Shown piece by piece: positions 30,328-43,858 of a stretch of DNA of 64,000 nucleotides; the first letter of the stretch is position 1, and each line of letters starts with the position of its first letter. The translations under genes and the position numbers were made by a program. The DNA is from Ascaris suum (taxonomy: Eukaryota > Nematoda > Chromadorea > Rhabditida > Ascarididae). Location of the stretch: assembly GCA_013433145.1 (NCBI GenBank), contig CM024185.1:2244501-2308500 (forward strand). The letters run 5' to 3'. The notes below the pieces were generated by a model. The model saw only the letters and a program-made list of their open reading frames with translations. It had not been told where the DNA came from and searched no databases.

Positions 30328-33157
30328 TCAAACTTTCGTTGATTTTGATTCTTCCAATTCATCAAGCATTGCTTCCCATTCCTTCACTTGTGCCTGTAGT
30401 TGTCTTAGAACACATTTGAAATTGTTCCTTAGTTCCATCTGCTCGATGCATCGTCTTGAAAGTTTACCATTTTTAAACATAATAAATGCGTTGCATTATA
30501 GAACGGAAACAGAAACAGTGCCCATGGGCGAATTTCTCCACATAGTTTCCCGAAACTCTAACGAAGAAACTGCATAGTCATAGGCATATCTCTCTTAGAA
30601 AGCACTTCAGAAATATGTGGACGGATATCGTCTACTCTCAAGTAGGGATCATACTGTTCACAGATACATTTAAAGTTTTATTTACCAAACAATTCATGCT
30701 CAAAGTTAGCCGATTTTATAGTGTTCTGGACTCTGAAGCATACTCATATGAAAGAACTCTACTCCATCTATTTACACTGTCACTCGATTGCGCTTTAATT
30801 TCACTCCTATTATGACAGCACCCCATCTACATAATTCATCAAAAAGATAAGGAAGCCGAGCGTTGGGGTGGGGTGGGGGGAGCAATCAGCGAGCGGAGTG
30901 TCGACGAGGTGGATTTTCTGCAAAGCAAAGGATGCCTTTTATCAGAAGAAGATGCTTACTTCGTCATAGCATGGTGAATGTTGAGAAAGAAGCAAAGAAC
31001 ACTTATCATAAACAGAAAAAAAAACTCTCCACAACTTTCTAAGTGACTTTAAACGACTTACTGGTGCACATCCTCAGATGCTTCTTTCAGTTCCTTCTCC
31101 ATGGCTTCCAATGCGGGCTCGTGATGCAATACTGCACCCCAATGCTCTGAATCCAAAATCTGCAGAGTCGAAGGGTTATTAATAATTCATATACAAAAAC
31201 ACAAAAACATCAACTACAAAAGATAGCAGTGCCACCAGAATTGACACTCCATACCGATCCCCCTTCTCATCCTTTCCACTAAGTTCTATCCTCGTTGAAC
31301 CCTTCCCCTTCCCTCTGATACTTCCCTCCTTGTAAAGGCCCATCATTCGCAGAAATACCCAACACAACTGAACAAGAAATGGCAGTGTGCCAAACAATCG
31401 CAAATAAATATTAACAATGGGCGAACAATTGATTCAATTGCAGAAGAGGCCCAAAATAGCAGTAGCAGCGATCAATGGAGGCTTCAGTAATAATAATAAT
31501 ACAATATATGTTGCAGGATCTCTATCGCATATGTACTTATTTCTGGTCCAATCAAAGAGCCGTGGAAAATGTTTTCTCAAAACTTGAATCGGTAAAATTT
31601 TCGAAATTCCCGTACGCCCTGAAATTTTTCAATCAGTATGAAATTTTTAACAACATTTCAATAAATTTCTCTCCCTATCATTAGACCTACTGGAACAAAA
31701 ATGCCGAACTTATAATAACATGCTAATTGCTTTCTTTCCTCCCTTTCTTTCAGGCGCATTAACTGGACGTTCCGCCTGTGAATTTGGGCTGACTATACCT
31801 GCCCGATGTGAAAACGAAGAAAATACATAAGCCTCAGTTTCAACTATGCCAATAATGCAGGAGCCGTTTACCTTGGAACCTTTTTCGAATTCCTCCAACA
31901 GCTTAGCTCGTTCTAGCATCAAGTCGTAGCCAAATTCAATAGCGCGTTGCTTTTCCGCAAATGTTACATATTCCGGCTGAAAGGTAAGAATCGATCTCTC
32001 ATATTGCTTCAGTATTAGAGGAATGATAACATCGCATATACTTACAAATGTAAAAAATTCATGGCAAACTACAGACCGAGTACAGCTATTAGATGCAGTA
32101 TAATGAAAGCGCTCGTAACAGATCTGTAAATGAGAAAGAGGTGGAGATAGGCACAGGGGGGGGGTGGAGGTAGGGGGAGATGGAGAAATGGAGGAGGAAA
32201 GCTTTTGCAAGTGTGAGCATCACCACTCCTTAAGGTAGTATTGAACGGTAGCATGCGTATCGACGTCCTCTAATTTGATGATCGCGCAGGACGAGGTAGC
32301 CAACGATGATATCTTGCGAGACTAAGAAAAATAATGTCATAAGACATACTGATGTGATGGATAAAGCTATGTCAACCTAAGTCTGAGCCAGACTAAAATA
32401 ATTAACTCTAACATACAACGTTAACTATGTACTAGTAAAGCGATATATGCCTAAAACTATAAATATTCCTTGCGGAACTAAGCATTGTTTTTCATTTTGA
32501 TCGTAGTCACGCTCACCTTACTTCTTTATCATTTTTATCTTACTCTGATCTATATCATAGCAGAAATTGAGGCAACTGCTCGAATTTCTAAGCAATGAGC
32601 GTAAACTGAATGACGAGGATATACCTGATACAGTGCAGAAGTTTGAAATTCACTTCGACTCCCAAATGTCCTCTCTCGACCTCAATAACGATGCGCCTAG
32701 TAGCCCAGACAGGAGCAAAGGACAAGTAGCTAAGCCAACTCACAAATAGCCTTGGTGCATTGTCAAATTTAGCGTGCCTGTTCAACATCATATTAGTCTG
32801 TCTGGTCAGCACAGCACCTCTATAAACCGCAAGTTAAACAGGTGAAGTCTGTTGTTAACGCCCTGTGGAGCTTGAAATCGGAAACTGAACGAAGCAGAAG
32901 TCCGATGCAGAGTAGACAACTGTTCAAGTAAGGGACAAGAAAGGAAGAGGCAAAAATCAGCAAACCTGAGAGAGAAGATCGTTGAGTTTTTTAAGGTCCT
33001 CTGAAGGAATTTTCAGCACAAATCCATGACCGGCATCAGTGATCTTGCGTCGAAGTGAGGCAAAGTCAAATTCAACGGTGCCCGTCGGATCGCTGGGTGG
33101 TGGAAGACCCAAACGTTCCTCTAGAGCAGTCAATCTCCTCTCCACTGCATCCTCCAT
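30328..33157 (-). CDS. dnc-3: Dynactin subunit 3 (p24, DCTN3 orthologue)
   Basis: Small all-helical subunit of the dynactin shoulder complex, which links cytoplasmic dynein to cargo and helps spindle and nuclear positioning. Exons (minus): 33157-32966, 31976-31872, 31159-31062, 30454-30328; phases 0,0,2; 173 residues, slightly shorter than the roughly 186-residue human protein. Recognition rests on ordered resemblance to DCTN3: an N-terminal RLTALEERLG coiled region, PEYVTFAEKQ where human has a PEYIDR segment, ILDSEHWGAV where human has MLDSASIKAV, and a C-terminal QLQAQVKEWEAMLDELE helix matching the family's QWDELL end. There is no signal peptide or membrane segment. GAGTTTAG lies 6 nt upstream of the ATG and could accept a spliced leader. 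The symbol follows C. elegans naming for this subunit. Confidence 0.85.
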
Positions 33158-33163
33158 TGTTCA

Positions 33164-33171
33164 CTAAACTC
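33164..33171 (-). promoter_or_regulatory. Possible SL acceptor upstream of the dynactin p24 gene
   Basis: Minus-strand GAGTTTAG ends 6 nt before the ATG at 33157. The pyrimidine tract is short, so a cis intron in the 5' UTR or chance occurrence is possible. Confidence 0.35.
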
Positions 33172-35360
33172 ACACAAAAGAACGATCATTAAGCACGTTT
33201 ACTTCCATTATCATTCCTCAAAAGTTGTCATGTAGTAGTATAGTAACACATCTATATAATTATACGAGGGAAAAAACACTACTCATGTAAACATTTTACT
33301 GTTTGCATTGTTTAAAAGTCCGATATCAAATGCAATCCCCATCACGACCACAAATATGACCAGATTCATCATGTATGAGGCGTATAGGATTACAACCAGG
33401 TTCATCCTAGACCTACCACTGAGTACACCATCAGAAGAAGGCGGAAAAAATCAACGAAAATTTACAAAATCATCAGAGAAAAATTGACCAAAACAATTCT
33501 AGGAATTGATTCTTAAATTAAAGTAAAACAAAGATCAATTAATCCGATTGGACGAAGCCGACACGCTAAAGTAATAAGTTTACTATTTTTACTTGGAAAT
33601 TATCAACTTCGTCTTCGATGTTGGCGCAATCAACGCCCGATTGCCTTTCACAGTGTACAACGGCCGGAATAAATGATGGAAATAACTGCCGCCGCGATAG
33701 TGCTATTCGGTGTCTGTGTTGTGCACTTGTGACGAAAGAAAAGAATCACGTCAGGAGACCGCAATTCTGTTATTTACAAATTCGTGTAAAAAAATAACAT
33801 CGTTCTTTCCGCCGATAAATCGGAAATCCGAGACTTCGGCCGTTCATAATTTTCCAACACATGCGTATATTCGAGAGCAGAGAGGCCGTCTGGGAAGGGT
33901 TAACGACCGTTCAGGAATTTTTCAAACGCAAAAACGGTCCGTATTCAAACAGAATCGATAAAGGAGCATGGATTAGACGAGGCTTCATGTTCCAAAATAT
34001 GAGAGCTATTTTGAATCTCAACTATGGCCGCATATGGGAAACAGCACCTAAAGGCCGACTCGACACAAAAGCTCATAATTGATATGTTCAATCCAGGATC
34101 GTCACATTTCAGACTCATTGCGCTTAATAATTTCTAAAAATCGGCTTCTATAGCGCGCTGTAGCAACGAATCGGAAAATCTTCTTTTCGACAGTCTGACT
34201 CGAAGTCTCGAACACTTCGTCTGGAAAATCTCGACTTCAAGAACGTAGTCTATGCTACTCGTTTAATAGATCGCATCATAGCTCTAAAATGTGCTAAAAT
34301 GATTCCTCCTCTTACTCGCTTAGAAAATCTTGTTTGAGCATATGCAGTACTTCACATATGAACTTTATATAAACTTTATTGTTCGGAAGGGGTTGCAAAT
34401 GAAAGTGAACCTACATTTCCCATTCCTCCCGTCCTTCCCTAAGTACCCAGAACCCTCCACCACCTCCTCATAAACCCTCGAAAACCCTTGCAACAGCTGA
34501 GCACACTCGCTGCGAACATCGAACCGTGCCACTCTCGTACCCTCATAAGAGTACGCAGTGCTACCGTTATTTGCACTGTGTGCACGGCATTCCCAACCGG
34601 ACGCTGATAACATATCAAGAACTCCAACAGCTCAAAACGTTGAAATCGAAACGAATTTATAGATTTATTACATTCATTAATGCAATTATTTTGAGCTAAT
34701 ATGTCGAATTATTTTTATCAGAGATTTGTCTCTTTATCTAAGACAAGATGCCGAATATCGCTCTTAATCAACTCGTTTCTAATATGAAAGAAACGCACGA
34801 AAGTATATTGAAAATTTCATAAAAAAGAGAGGATTAATTAGAAGTGGTCAACGATGCAAAACTTCGGCTATTAACGATTCATGAAATCACAACTACAAAT
34901 CTGTCTATCCTCTCTATGAACATATTTTGATACTTTGTTATTTAGATTTTAGGACGTCTAGTTAGAGTGTTATTATAATATCAACGTCCTTATATTACGG
35001 CTTCTTCTTTCATGTTTCTTCTAGCGGCAATCGACAGGTGATTTATTACTAAATAGTCGAGCTGATACGATTCGAATTAATTGAATTGAATTATTTCGTC
35101 GACTAACAACAACTAAGAAATATTTGAATTAAGGCTGAAATATGAATTTTAGTTGTTTTCATGACGAATTGCAAATATTTTGCAAAATTGCATAAGGAAA
35201 TAATCGTCAAAAGTTTTTCAATAATTCATTTAATAATATTATTCGGCGATTTAAGGTTTAATTTGATTGTTTTTAACGTTGAGGTGTTTATTTAAATCTT
35301 TTTGATGAGAAATAATCTAATGAATGATATATTACATTCCCTCATCTAACAAAAAGATAT

Positions 35361-35399
35361 TACCGGATATTTAAATACCGGATACCGGATACCGGATAC
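35361..35399 (+). repeat. Short ACCGGAT tandem repeat
   Basis: TACCGGA starts at 35361, 35376, 35383 and 35390; the last three are spaced exactly 7 nt. Confidence 0.85.
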
Positions 35400-38300
35400 T
35401 GATGCAAGAATAATTTCATATAGCTGAGAGAGAATTTTTAACTCATTAGGAGAGACTATAGCAATCATAAACCACTTTTTTATGACTAATCCATTCAATT
35501 CGGGATCATTTAATGTTTTTTTTTTCATTTGCCTCTTACTTCATTGATGCAAGGGAGCGATTCCATTCAAGGCAGAGGCTGTCTATCTTATAGACTGACG
35601 ATGACCCTTACGGATGACCATACAAATACAGAAGATTATCTTGTCAAATGAGAGCCCACTAATCCGCTTTCAGCATTTAAAGTATAGACGACGTCTCGGA
35701 GAGATCCTGTATTGCTCTGAGTCAAGGGAACTGCAACGAGCTTCTTCGCATGCATCAAATCGTCAAGATCATTATTTATAAAAGTGCGACACTGAACTCG
35801 AAATTTCGACTTGGAAAACTTGAAGGAACCTTGGATGGGAAAAATAGAAGACAGGGAAATTTGAGGGGAAGACTATTACTCCAATGGTGACAGCCTCGTT
35901 GACGGAAGAAGCTCATCTTTAGCGCATCGCGTTTTTGCTGCCATCCGTATATCCCTATTTCTACAACCGGATTTCCTCAATATCCTATTCAATATCGGGC
36001 TCATTTTTCATGTTTACTCTCTTCTTCCGTTGCTTGCAAAGCGTTCATAAGTGAGGATCGGAATCGCCAGCTATGCCTCTAAATGCTTAAATAACGTTCT
36101 CATTTCACACAACTTTGTGGTGTTCGTTGGCTATTATCATTTGAAGTAGTCCTCAAATATTTAAGTCGAATGTGCGAGGAATCAGCCAAGAGCATCGAGG
36201 ATTTTCACACATTCATGTGACTTATGATGGAGCAACTTTTTTGAATAAGTAAATTTTATGCTTAAATAAAAAATTGCTCTATCTTTTTCATATTCAATTA
36301 TCGGTTGAAAAAAAAGATCACGAAAAAAGATATCATATTCTGTCCTTAATGCCTCGTTTAAAAAAAAATCTCACTGTTTTCTTTGTCATTTTGGTCTATT
36401 TTCGTTCGATTTCATTCCGTTCAATTTCATTCCGCGCTTTCAATTTCGTTCCAACCTAATCTGTCCAATTTTTAGCGTCCATTTACATAATCAGAAAAAA
36501 GACGAATGAAAAGTTGCCATATAAGCACTGAAGTATTCGAACGAATAAACAAAATGTAATGAATTAACTAAGTCGCAGAAATAACTAAAGAAACCAATGA
36601 AAATGCACCCACATAGGTATACAGCTTTTCCATTTCCAAAGGTGTGCTATCAAATTGAAGGTAAACATTAGGTAATTTTGAAATATTCTACTTTCTAAGT
36701 TGAATCAATAAGCAAAACACGATCGGCGATTGATGATCCTTGCTTAATTTTGCCTTTTATTTAACAACTGTTGCACGATTTGCTTTCTGCATTTTCAAGA
36801 GTAACAATCACGTAAAACACATCTGTGAGAAATTTTGCGACTTTCTTTTCATAGTTTTAAGGGGTGACTATATCTGCTATCAGAAAACAAGAAATCTTTT
36901 TTATTTTCTTGCTTTTCTTTTTTTTTTTTGCCTTTCTCCAACAGCTCTGTTTCCTTTGATATTTGCCATTTCAGTTTGCCGCTAAGATGCCTTAGTATTC
37001 GAACTGAACTCCGTAGACGACAACCCAAAAGCAAAATTTATTTTTTTTTTTTCATTTTTCAAGCGAATTGATTAATTGTTTCGTCCAATAGAAAGTATTA
37101 CAATGGAACGATATTTTAGTAGGTGTTCAACTTTAATACCAAAAGCCTTCAATGAAATACTTGGCGAAAAGATAAAATGCCAAGTGTTAGATCGTCGATT
37201 GCAACGATCCGAATCTCGAAACGCCGATTTTTCAAAGCACCGAACTATCAAAAACGCAAATAGCGAAAGTATCGACTCTCTAAGACGATAGATGCTAAAA
37301 AAAGCCGATCCTTTCAATAGAAGGCGGATTTCCAGGAAAATTCTGAGAATTACGGTGAATAAGAACAAAGTTATTAGTAGAATAATTTTTATTAAAGCAT
37401 TTAATGACTAAATAATTAGAAAATTTCCAACTTTCCGGAAAATGGAGCTTTTCGGGAAAGAAATCGCAAAATGATTGATATTTTCAACGAGCTTAGAGAT
37501 AAATGCAGAAAGGAAACGCTAAAAGAAATTTCTTCGAATAAGTTAACGCTATTTTCGATAGAGATAATTGACTGATCGATTTGAAATGATTTTAATTGAC
37601 AATAAAGCTGCGTTTTCTCTATTTATTATTCGCTAATTAACGATTTAGAAAGTCGACATTCTTGCAGTGAGCATTTTTTTTTCTGCCGGCTTTTAATGTG
37701 TGCACAGTTTCTTTTAGTAGTGCTTTCTAATCTTTGGATTATTGCAATTGTTTTCGACGTATATATGGAGGCTTTAAAGTAAGCAACGATTTCAAGTAGA
37801 ATTTAAAGTGTCTTTTACAAACAGCTGCCTCAAAGATACGCGAATGATATTTTTAGTTAAAACTTACGACAACAATATATATTTACTGGTTGCTTCTCTC
37901 TCTCGATTTATCGCCTATAATGGAAGTTGAAAAAAATTTCGTCATTGATGCTTAATCTCGATAAATCAGTACATATTTTTAAAAAATGACATACATGATT
38001 ATATGTTACTCATATTGCTGTTGTTATTGAATATTGAAAAGGATGCTGAGGAGTGAAGTCGTACCGGCCACATCGTTCATAAAACGATCTGGCGCGGTGT
38101 AATTCGGCCAATTACATGGCCTGTTATGTTTTTTTCTCTCATTAAATAGCGAATAGCGTTCTAAAAAGAAGCCTTCTAGCTATATGTGCTGGCGGGTAGA
38201 TATACTTACTAACTAATCAACAACGTTTGTGTTGTTCTCATCAAGCATATAATTACGAATATGATCGTTTATTATGGTTGGATAGAGACTTCGTTAACGT

Positions 38301-39127
38301 TCGATTCATAGACGACGACAATACAGATTTATTCGATTCAAACAATGAACATTTACTAAGGTTGTCATGGCCTAGTATATCAGTCTATTGCAAATCAATA
38401 CTGGCGTACTACTACAAATACTGCAATAATATGAGCCGCTTAGTCTTGTTTATTGCGTATATTCAATTAATGTTCTTATCAATGAGCATTCATTCAAAAG
38501 TATAGGATTTTTCGAAGGTTTGTAAATTATTGTATGTGTATATCGCAGTAACTTTATAGATATTGAAATATAAAATGCACTACAACGGCTTTATATTGAA
38601 ATTTCTTTAGTATAGTACAATTTTTTGAGGGAATATTATCACAGTGGTAATAACAAATTTCTCTAAGAATGGGACAATTAAATTCAATAAAGAAAGAAAT
38701 CACTTAGTGATTCAATAAAAATCTCTTCCTTTTTATATTCTTTTTTTTTCATATTTGAATAAATAGTAACTCGCTTCCCTTAAATTACCATCTCTTTATG
38801 ATGGATTTCTTTATTTCTACCTCTTCTTGGAACTATTTTTTAATGATTATAGACAAGAGATCGTATTCATATTCTAAATTGAAAAAATGGTGTCAATTAG
38901 GATAAAAGTTCGAACGGAACCCGTCAAACTCCTCCTCACATATTTGAAACAATGCCTGTTTAAAAATTGAAATGCTCAATTATTTATTTATATATTTATA
39001 TACCTCTTTAATATTTTATTTATGCGTTTTGTTTATTTGGATATTATTGCAGATTCTTTTTTGGTTATTCGAAAAGAAAATATCGTTGTTGTTTATTTAT
39101 ATGTTTAGCGAAGAGTTATGAATTCTT

Positions 39128-39538
39128 TCATCTTATTGTGATGAGCGCTAGCGAATAAATGTGATTACGATCATGAGCAAACGAGACCGAATAATCTTCA
39201 TAATGAGAGATGATGGATGCCATGTTTATTTCTCTACAAGGTTTGACTTCCTTCACCTTTATTGAGGATTCTTGATTAAAGAACGGAGAGGAAAAAGAAG
39301 AGATGGAGAAAGGATGATTGTACGGGATGGAGTAGGTGGCACAGCAATGACCACTTATGTGAATTGTCGTTGTGCGCTGGTTCAAACGAGAGCGGTTAAT
39401 AGCTAAATTGTTATAAAAATGATTAATTTCCTCAATAATAGATTGAGTCTCCTCTTTTTTTTTTGAAATTACTGAGCATGAATATTTTAAATCTTCATTT
39501 CTTACATAGGAAAAACCTTTGGAAAAAAAAATTTTCAT
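39128..39538 (-). CDS. 136-residue open frame of unknown status
   Basis: One of the longest non-repetitive single-frame ORFs outside recognised genes. The amino-acid mix is varied (ends HDRNHIYSLALITIR), there is no signal peptide and no recognised domain. It starts inside an A-rich tract and has no splice or trans-splice signal I trust. It may be chance in AT-rich DNA. Confidence 0.15.
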   Translation of the reverse strand: MKIFFSKGFSYVRNEDLKYSCSVISKKKEETQSIIEEINHFYNNLAINRSRLNQRTTTIHISGHCCATYSIPYNHPFSISSFSSPFFNQESSIKVKEVKPCREINMASIISHYEDYSVSFAHDRNHIYSLALITIR

Positions 39539-41962
39539 TTAAAAAAGAGTGAAAATTTTTGAAAAAAAAAAGAAAAGAAAAGAAGAGTGAAAAACAACAA
39601 TCGTTTATTATGCTCTGATGACATTATTATGGATGTATTTCTCTTTTCAAGATTTTATACGTCTTCTTTACTAGATCAATCTGCAAGAAAATACAGCATA
39701 TTAGTGAGTAACAATTATGCGCACAAATTATAAATACTATTTTTTTCCACAATCCCATCATTAGTGCACTTCAAATCAGTGACCACAAATTTTGCATTTT
39801 TTTTTAGCGTTGTAAATTTCAGCTTATAGTCGTCAGAAAAATTTTCATATGCTTATATTTCATCGCTGTGCGATTCGAATATTTTTGTGGTCAGTAATTT
39901 GAATGAGTATAGGAAAGTTTCATTTCTGATACATTCATTCAATAGCACTAACATCTTTCGACCTAGAATTTCTTTTTTTTTTCGATCGTGAAGTAATTAA
40001 TCAGCTTTAATTAAAAAAGCTATTAGAACACCTGCTCTTGAAATAACGCTTATCGAAGATTGTAGTGAAATGGATAAATTTCCCTCATTTAGTCTATAAT
40101 GATGTTCTAAGACCTCTAAGCCGTACATTGCGTTGTTCCCTTTGTAAAAGGTTCTTCTTATTTGTGCCGACTATTATATATACCCATTTATAACCCTATT
40201 AACCAATGCAAAATATTTTTTGAAATTATGGTTTTGTTAGTTTTCACTTCCAATCTTTAATTTTTATTTGCCATATGTGATTTACATCTTTGATTACTTT
40301 TTTTTTGCAAGAATATTAGTAAATTATAAAATTTTTAACACTGTTATGTTTTTTTTTTGATTATTTGCACTGAAATGTTTAAATTTATGAATTATTTTCT
40401 TCAAATCTATAACACTTAAATAGAAATTTTTTGTTGGAAATTATAAATATTAGTGTATTTTTTGTTAGCATCAATTCAGCATTGTATCGCGATATAGTTT
40501 TTCATTAAATATGATATCTATTTTCAACAATCTAACTAATATTACTCATTTTTTCCCCCCATTATCTCGAATTCGATATTCCTGTGTTGATTATAGCCAT
40601 CTTCTAGAGTTTGGGATGATATCTACGCTATTTTGATAACTGCTAGATAATTGCATAGATAGATGCAGATAAAATGAGCAGACTGAAGCTAGAGAACGCA
40701 TAACGACCAACAAGCGTGTGCTCCTATAACTGCCACCCACATGGGTTCACGTGGAGGGATCGAACAATGCAGCAGCTTCATACACCTAATTTCTGTAGAT
40801 AACTCTCGAATAAAGGTGTGAGGTATTATGCGAATAAAGGTGTAAGGTGTAATATATGACAAATATAGAGAGTAAATCTTTATAAAGATACAAGGGTAGA
40901 TACAGAGAAAGAAAGAGAAAAAGGGAGGTAGAAGAGGTAATAATTGACTCGTTGCAATATTGCGCAAAGTTTCTTATTGGATCCTTCATATTGAAGGATG
41001 CAACAGCTAGTAGAGAGAACGCACATTTAGAGATTAAAATTTTCAAAAACTTATTCGCACCTCTCATTATTTCTTTTATCTTTCGCCTTTATTTTCCTCA
41101 TTCCCCTACTATTTCTGCAATGAAAAACCAAAAATCATCGAGAGAATCTAAATAGATAAAAACATTTTTGTTGTTATATTGATCAAAACAAAATTGTTAC
41201 AGTACTCTTTACTGAACCGATTGTCGTTTAGTCTATTATTGCGTGTGAATATTGTTTCATTGAATATCGTTTACGTTAGTTGTATGCATAATTTTCTTCT
41301 CAAATAGTTTCTCTCATTATGTAAACAAAATAAGAGCGTTTAAAGCGTTCCTACGGCGATCATTAAAATATATGATAGATTCAATATCTGCTTCTCATAT
41401 TTAGTTCAGCCCATGTCTAGCTTCAATGAAGCCCCTTTATTGCTTGTCATAGATGCGCCATCTGCGTTGTTCAATGTATTGCCCACTAGCGAATCATTAA
41501 TATTAGTGGAGAGATTTTTTCTAAATCTTGGAGAATGTAATACGAATTAGCAAATGGAAAGATGATTCTTCGTTTGTTACAATTTGAATTAATCACAATT
41601 TAAAATAATTTAAAAACTATTGATAATTTTACATCCGCATTTGCTATAAATGTTCAATAGATCGCTAATCAAGCTAATAAATTCATCAAGCAAATATATT
41701 CAATTTTTTAAACATATACGATGAGTGGTTTTACTATGATTACCTCCTAAAGAAGTCGGCTGCTCTCAGATCAAATTCAATAATATACACTACGATAATC
41801 AAATGTAAATGAAAGTATTCCTGTTTAGAATAGTTGATTTATATTCAAGAGTGTATTAATTAGCCATGCGTTTAGAATTTTTTGTAGAAGGATTTTTTTT
41901 GGAGTTTTAATGAGCACAATTCCATTAGAGTTGGTTCTTTCTTTGTGAGGTTTTTTGAAGCC

Positions 41963-42120
41963 TATTTATTTCTTATTTATTTATTTCAATCAATAGACAT
42001 TCGTTACGATTAAATCTCCTTCCATATCGCTTCCACCTGCTCCGGCCCAATGCTTCTCTGATCCATTTGGCTCCTGCGGTCTTTAGATCAGCCTCTCCTT
42101 CTTGCAGGTCGGTCGCGTGG
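41963..42120 (-). mobile_element. Probable 3' end of a 5'-truncated non-LTR retroelement
   Basis: On the minus strand a GC-rich segment (about 42120-42010) reads an open frame with AKWIREALGRSRWKRYGRR, resembling the Trp/Arg-rich end of LINE/RTE reverse-transcriptase proteins. It is followed by an (AAATA)-like tail, as at a retroposon 3' end. Only the last ~160 bp is visible; no reverse-transcriptase motif remains. Confidence 0.35.
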
Positions 42121-43858
42121 AGGTATATGAATAGTGCATTTTTTTAACGATACGAATATCATGGTAGAATAATGAAAAATTAGTTGATTTCTGAGCGGTT
42201 AATTTATTCGAGTAATTAAGTTCGAATGTTATCATGATAGACGAAATAAATCACATTCCATTTTTGCATACGATTTTGGATAATTGCGATCTTGTTGGTA
42301 GCCGAGATAAAAAAAAGTGCTATATGGATCCTTGAATATGGATATGGAGCTTTGCATGGATATGAATATTAGAAATAAATATGTAAATTATGAATATGGA
42401 TATGAAGATTTATATCCATGGAACATTCGTGATCCTAGCAAACTTAAAATAAAATGCACCTGACGTATGCAATATGTCTCTTGATGTGACATAGGCAATA
42501 TGACACACCTGGATTTGCTTTTTTTCCTATTTTGCATAAAATAGTGATGTGAGGCATACCTTATATGCAAATATTTTAGAACTCCATATAAGCAGGTGAA
42601 ATAGTGCATTTAACGCTCGATTTATGTTCAAAGCAAATTATCATTACAAGTTTATCGTCAAGCTAACGGTACCAATGAGCTCTAAATAGAGCAATATTTT
42701 TTGTTCAACAAATCAACTTTATTTTCAGCGTCAACACGTGTTTCTCTCATATCTCTTTATATTCGATATATTTCGCATCTTTTTTAATCTTCTTCACTTT
42801 ATATTTTTTGTTCATTGCGATAATTCAAATCAAGAATTTAATCGAGCCTTTTATTGATTATTTTCGTTTTCGTCATTTGCTGAAAAAATTTATGCATAAT
42901 CTTAGAGTTATTTTCAGATTTTCTGGAATTAATTTTGGGAATAAATTTATTAGAAGAGACAACATATAAAGTGCAATTGATTTCTTACTGAAATGACCTC
43001 AAAAGAGGTACAGTTTATTTATTTTCATCTCACGTCACTTCCTCCTTTTCTATTCCTTCGGGCTGTTTTTTTTGTGTTTAAAGCAAATTTTATATGATTG
43101 AGGCACATGGTGAATATTAAACACGAGGCTTATGCCTAGGAGGTTTATATTAGTGAACAAGTGGCTTCTGTTCAGAACCAAACAGAGGCATATCCTAGAA
43201 TATGAGGCTACCTCTCAGAGTCGAACTGAAGTGGCAAGGAAGAAGGCACAGACTTTTAGAGGATTCTTATCTAATCATGCTGTCTAAAGGGATTATATGT
43301 GCTAAAAATTTTACTGAAATCGAACCGGTGATTAGGTCTGCAAGCTATGGTCTAAGTTAGAAAAGCGCTTTTTGAAAAAAAAAGTTTATTGTTTTTCCGC
43401 AGCAGTTGTTTGACCGTTTGTTAAATCGTTCGACGACCGACTTCTGCCTGCTGATTATTTCAAGATTTGAGCATCAAATGCGGAATTGAACATAATTCAA
43501 CTTTCGAGCAATAAAGCATGATATGATCTCTGTATGGTGAAAACGACCATGAAGGCTTCTGAGAATTCCCTAGTATTTGCATATGGGGCGAACGTTGTTA
43601 TAGATAATAGCAAAATGACACTTAAGCATTGTTATTCGAGAAATCGAACAATAAAAGTTAATATTTCAGGTAACAAGCCATTCTTCTACTCTTAATATTT
43701 AGATGAATTAATATGATGTGCAGAGATATAAAAACTTTTTAATCGTTTGATAGAATGAAAAATTTTTTGGCAATCACTTTATTAAAAAAAAAACAACTAA
43801 CAATGAAGTAGTGAAATGTTAGGATATACCTCCCGATCCGGAGCAGAAGATTATTTCC

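Larger units (their letters stand above)
33172..43822. other. Gene-free 10.6 kb between dynactin p24 and the thioredoxin-fold gene
   Basis: Divergent intergenic region between a minus- and a plus-strand gene. About 33.6-34.3 kb is richer in CG dinucleotides than its surroundings but has no convincing exon. It holds a small ACCGGAT repeat (35361-35399), two open frames of unknown value (38227-38505 plus, 92 aa; 39128-39538 minus, 136 aa) and a retroelement-like fragment near 42 kb. Confidence 0.5.

Noticed and set aside
31710..32210. 166-residue minus-strand frame
   Set aside because: It is dynactin p24 exon 2 (31976-31872) plus read-through of both flanking introns; only the exon resembles DCTN3.
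33861..34082. 73-residue plus-strand frame in a CG-richer patch
   Set aside because: No recognised domain, overlapping frames on the same strand, and no splice signals; it may be part of an old repeat.
37076..37291. Charged 71-residue plus-strand frame
   Set aside because: Open on both strands, with no splice or start context and no recognised family.
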